64,000 nucleotides of DNA from Chromobacterium haemolyticum (GTDB taxonomy: Bacteria > Pseudomonadota > Gammaproteobacteria > Burkholderiales > Chromobacteriaceae). This document shows, piece by piece, positions 63,536-64,000 of this stretch. The stretch covers positions 103,831 to 167,830 of the forward strand of contig NZ_MUKU01000010.1 of the NCBI RefSeq assembly GCF_002081825.1, given 5' to 3'. The notes beneath the pieces were generated by a model. The model was not told the DNA's origin. It worked only from the letters and a program-made list of their open reading frames with translations, and ran no database searches. The translations under genes and the position numbers were made by a program. Within the stretch, counting starts at the first letter, position 1. Each line of letters starts with the position of its first letter.

Positions 63536-63920
63536 CTGCTAGTCATTTGGATCGAATCAAGCGCGGGTCGAAGCCAATCTTCGGCCCGTTTTTCATGGTT
63601 CGGCGGGGTGGTTGAGGCGTGTCGGCAAATACCCTTTTCGGATATTGCTTGCCGCATCAAGGGTTTGCCCTGTGAAGCCCGCTTTTGTTGAGGTTTTTGT
63701 TGCAAAAGGTGTTGACGGGTTTAGGGGGGTGACGTATAGTTCGCCTCCTCAGCAGACAACGCAGCGGCGGAAACGAAACGCAGCGATCTGCACCGCTCTT
63801 TAACAAAACGAATAACCGATAGGTGTAAGTGCTCGGTCGATGACCAAACACTTGCACTGCAAGACGAGAGATGTCTTGATGTTTCTTTGATCTTGCGTGC
63901 CAGAAAATTTGCTTGGAATT
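63536..63920 (+). promoter_or_regulatory. rRNA operon promoter and leader region
   Basis: 385 bases. The best promoter is TTGACG (63712-63717)-N17-TATAGT (63735-63740), with an AT-rich tract (TTTTTGTTGCAAAAGG) just upstream like an UP element. GCTCTTTAACA at 63795-63805 is a boxA antitermination signal. The rest is a transcribed leader ending at the 16S start. No protein gene is seen. Confidence 0.85.
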
Positions 63921-64000
63921 GAACTGAAGAGTTTGATCCTGGCTCAGATTGAACGCTGGCGGCATGCTTTACACATGCAAGTCGAACGGTAACAGGGTGC
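63921..64000 (+). rRNA. 16S rRNA, 5' end (continues past the window)
   Basis: TGAAGAGTTTGATCCTGGCT starts at 63925, the universal 16S 5' region, followed by GAACGCTGGCGGCATGCTTT and ACACATGCAAGTCGAACGG. The mature 5' end should be near 63921. The gene continues outside the window. Confidence 0.98.

Noticed and set aside
1..64000. CRISPR array, prophage or integrative element
   Set aside because: No regularly spaced identical repeats, no integrase, transposase or phage structural genes were seen; the dispersed repeats are irregular in spacing and have inverted ends.
1..64000. Neisseria DNA uptake sequences (GCCGTCTGAA)
   Set aside because: I did not notice this 10-mer or its complement while reading, so a Neisseria uptake-sequence pattern is not supported.

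Overview
The window reads as a stretch of chromosome from a GC-rich betaproteobacterium of the Chromobacterium/Neisseriales type. The signs are a neisserial-type major porin, the yceD-rpmF-plsX-fabH-fabD-fabG-acpP-fabF-pabB-pabC cluster, the Maf-methyltransferase-PncB operon and the start of a 16S rRNA gene at the right edge. Genus is inferred from family resemblance. I see no prophage, transposase, plasmid backbone or CRISPR array; the only clearly mobile-looking DNA is a family of short repeats.

Layout. 1-2096: end of an ABC importer (permease, ATPase). 2314-4072: porin on the minus strand and a long AT-rich gap with a candidate small RNA. 4073-8610: MetY, a BLUF photoreceptor, a LemA/GIDE membrane pair and a DUF2520 protein. 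8729-11228: pncB, a tetrapyrrole-methylase-like methyltransferase and a Maf pyrophosphatase. 11336-19972: fatty-acid synthesis followed by p-aminobenzoate synthesis. 20172-26969: a dicarboxylate-type symporter, an EAL phosphodiesterase, tyrA, an SDR, and a divergent LysR/MFS pair. 27051-31785: mnmA, a secreted unknown, nudJ, the iron-storage pair bfd/bfr behind Fur-like boxes, and a DUF945 protein. 32008-38687: an acyl desaturase, a methyltransferase, reverse transsulfuration (cbs plus cystathionine lyase), RidA and a LasA-like secreted peptidase. 38692-47334: miaA, a betB-betA-membrane protein operon, an XRE-PAS regulator, an EamA transporter with a coupled winged-helix protein, and a 36-codon membrane peptide. 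47626-55389: sbcB, an enoyl-CoA hydratase/hydrolase pair, an orphan PotG-like ATPase with a PuuB-like oxidase, and small proteins. 55589-64000: a chemoreceptor, a manganese-exporter-type protein behind a yybP-ykoY leader, mscL, a drug/metabolite transporter, three tRNA-Asn genes, ygfZ, an H-NS-family protein, a PilZ-like protein and the rRNA promoter and 16S start.

The strongest unexplained structure is a roughly 140-150 bp repeat with terminal inverted repeats. It occurs as about eight copies plus a fragment. Nearly every copy sits at the 3' end of a gene, with the stop codon inside or touching the repeat end, and three loci bridge convergent genes. Other points for a second look are the sRNA candidate at 3684-3776, the palindromic site shared by betBA and the EamA gene on either side of the XRE-PAS regulator, the sORF trapped between repeats at 47224-47334, the terminator-rich leader of the EAL gene, and the zinc-ribbon MscL.
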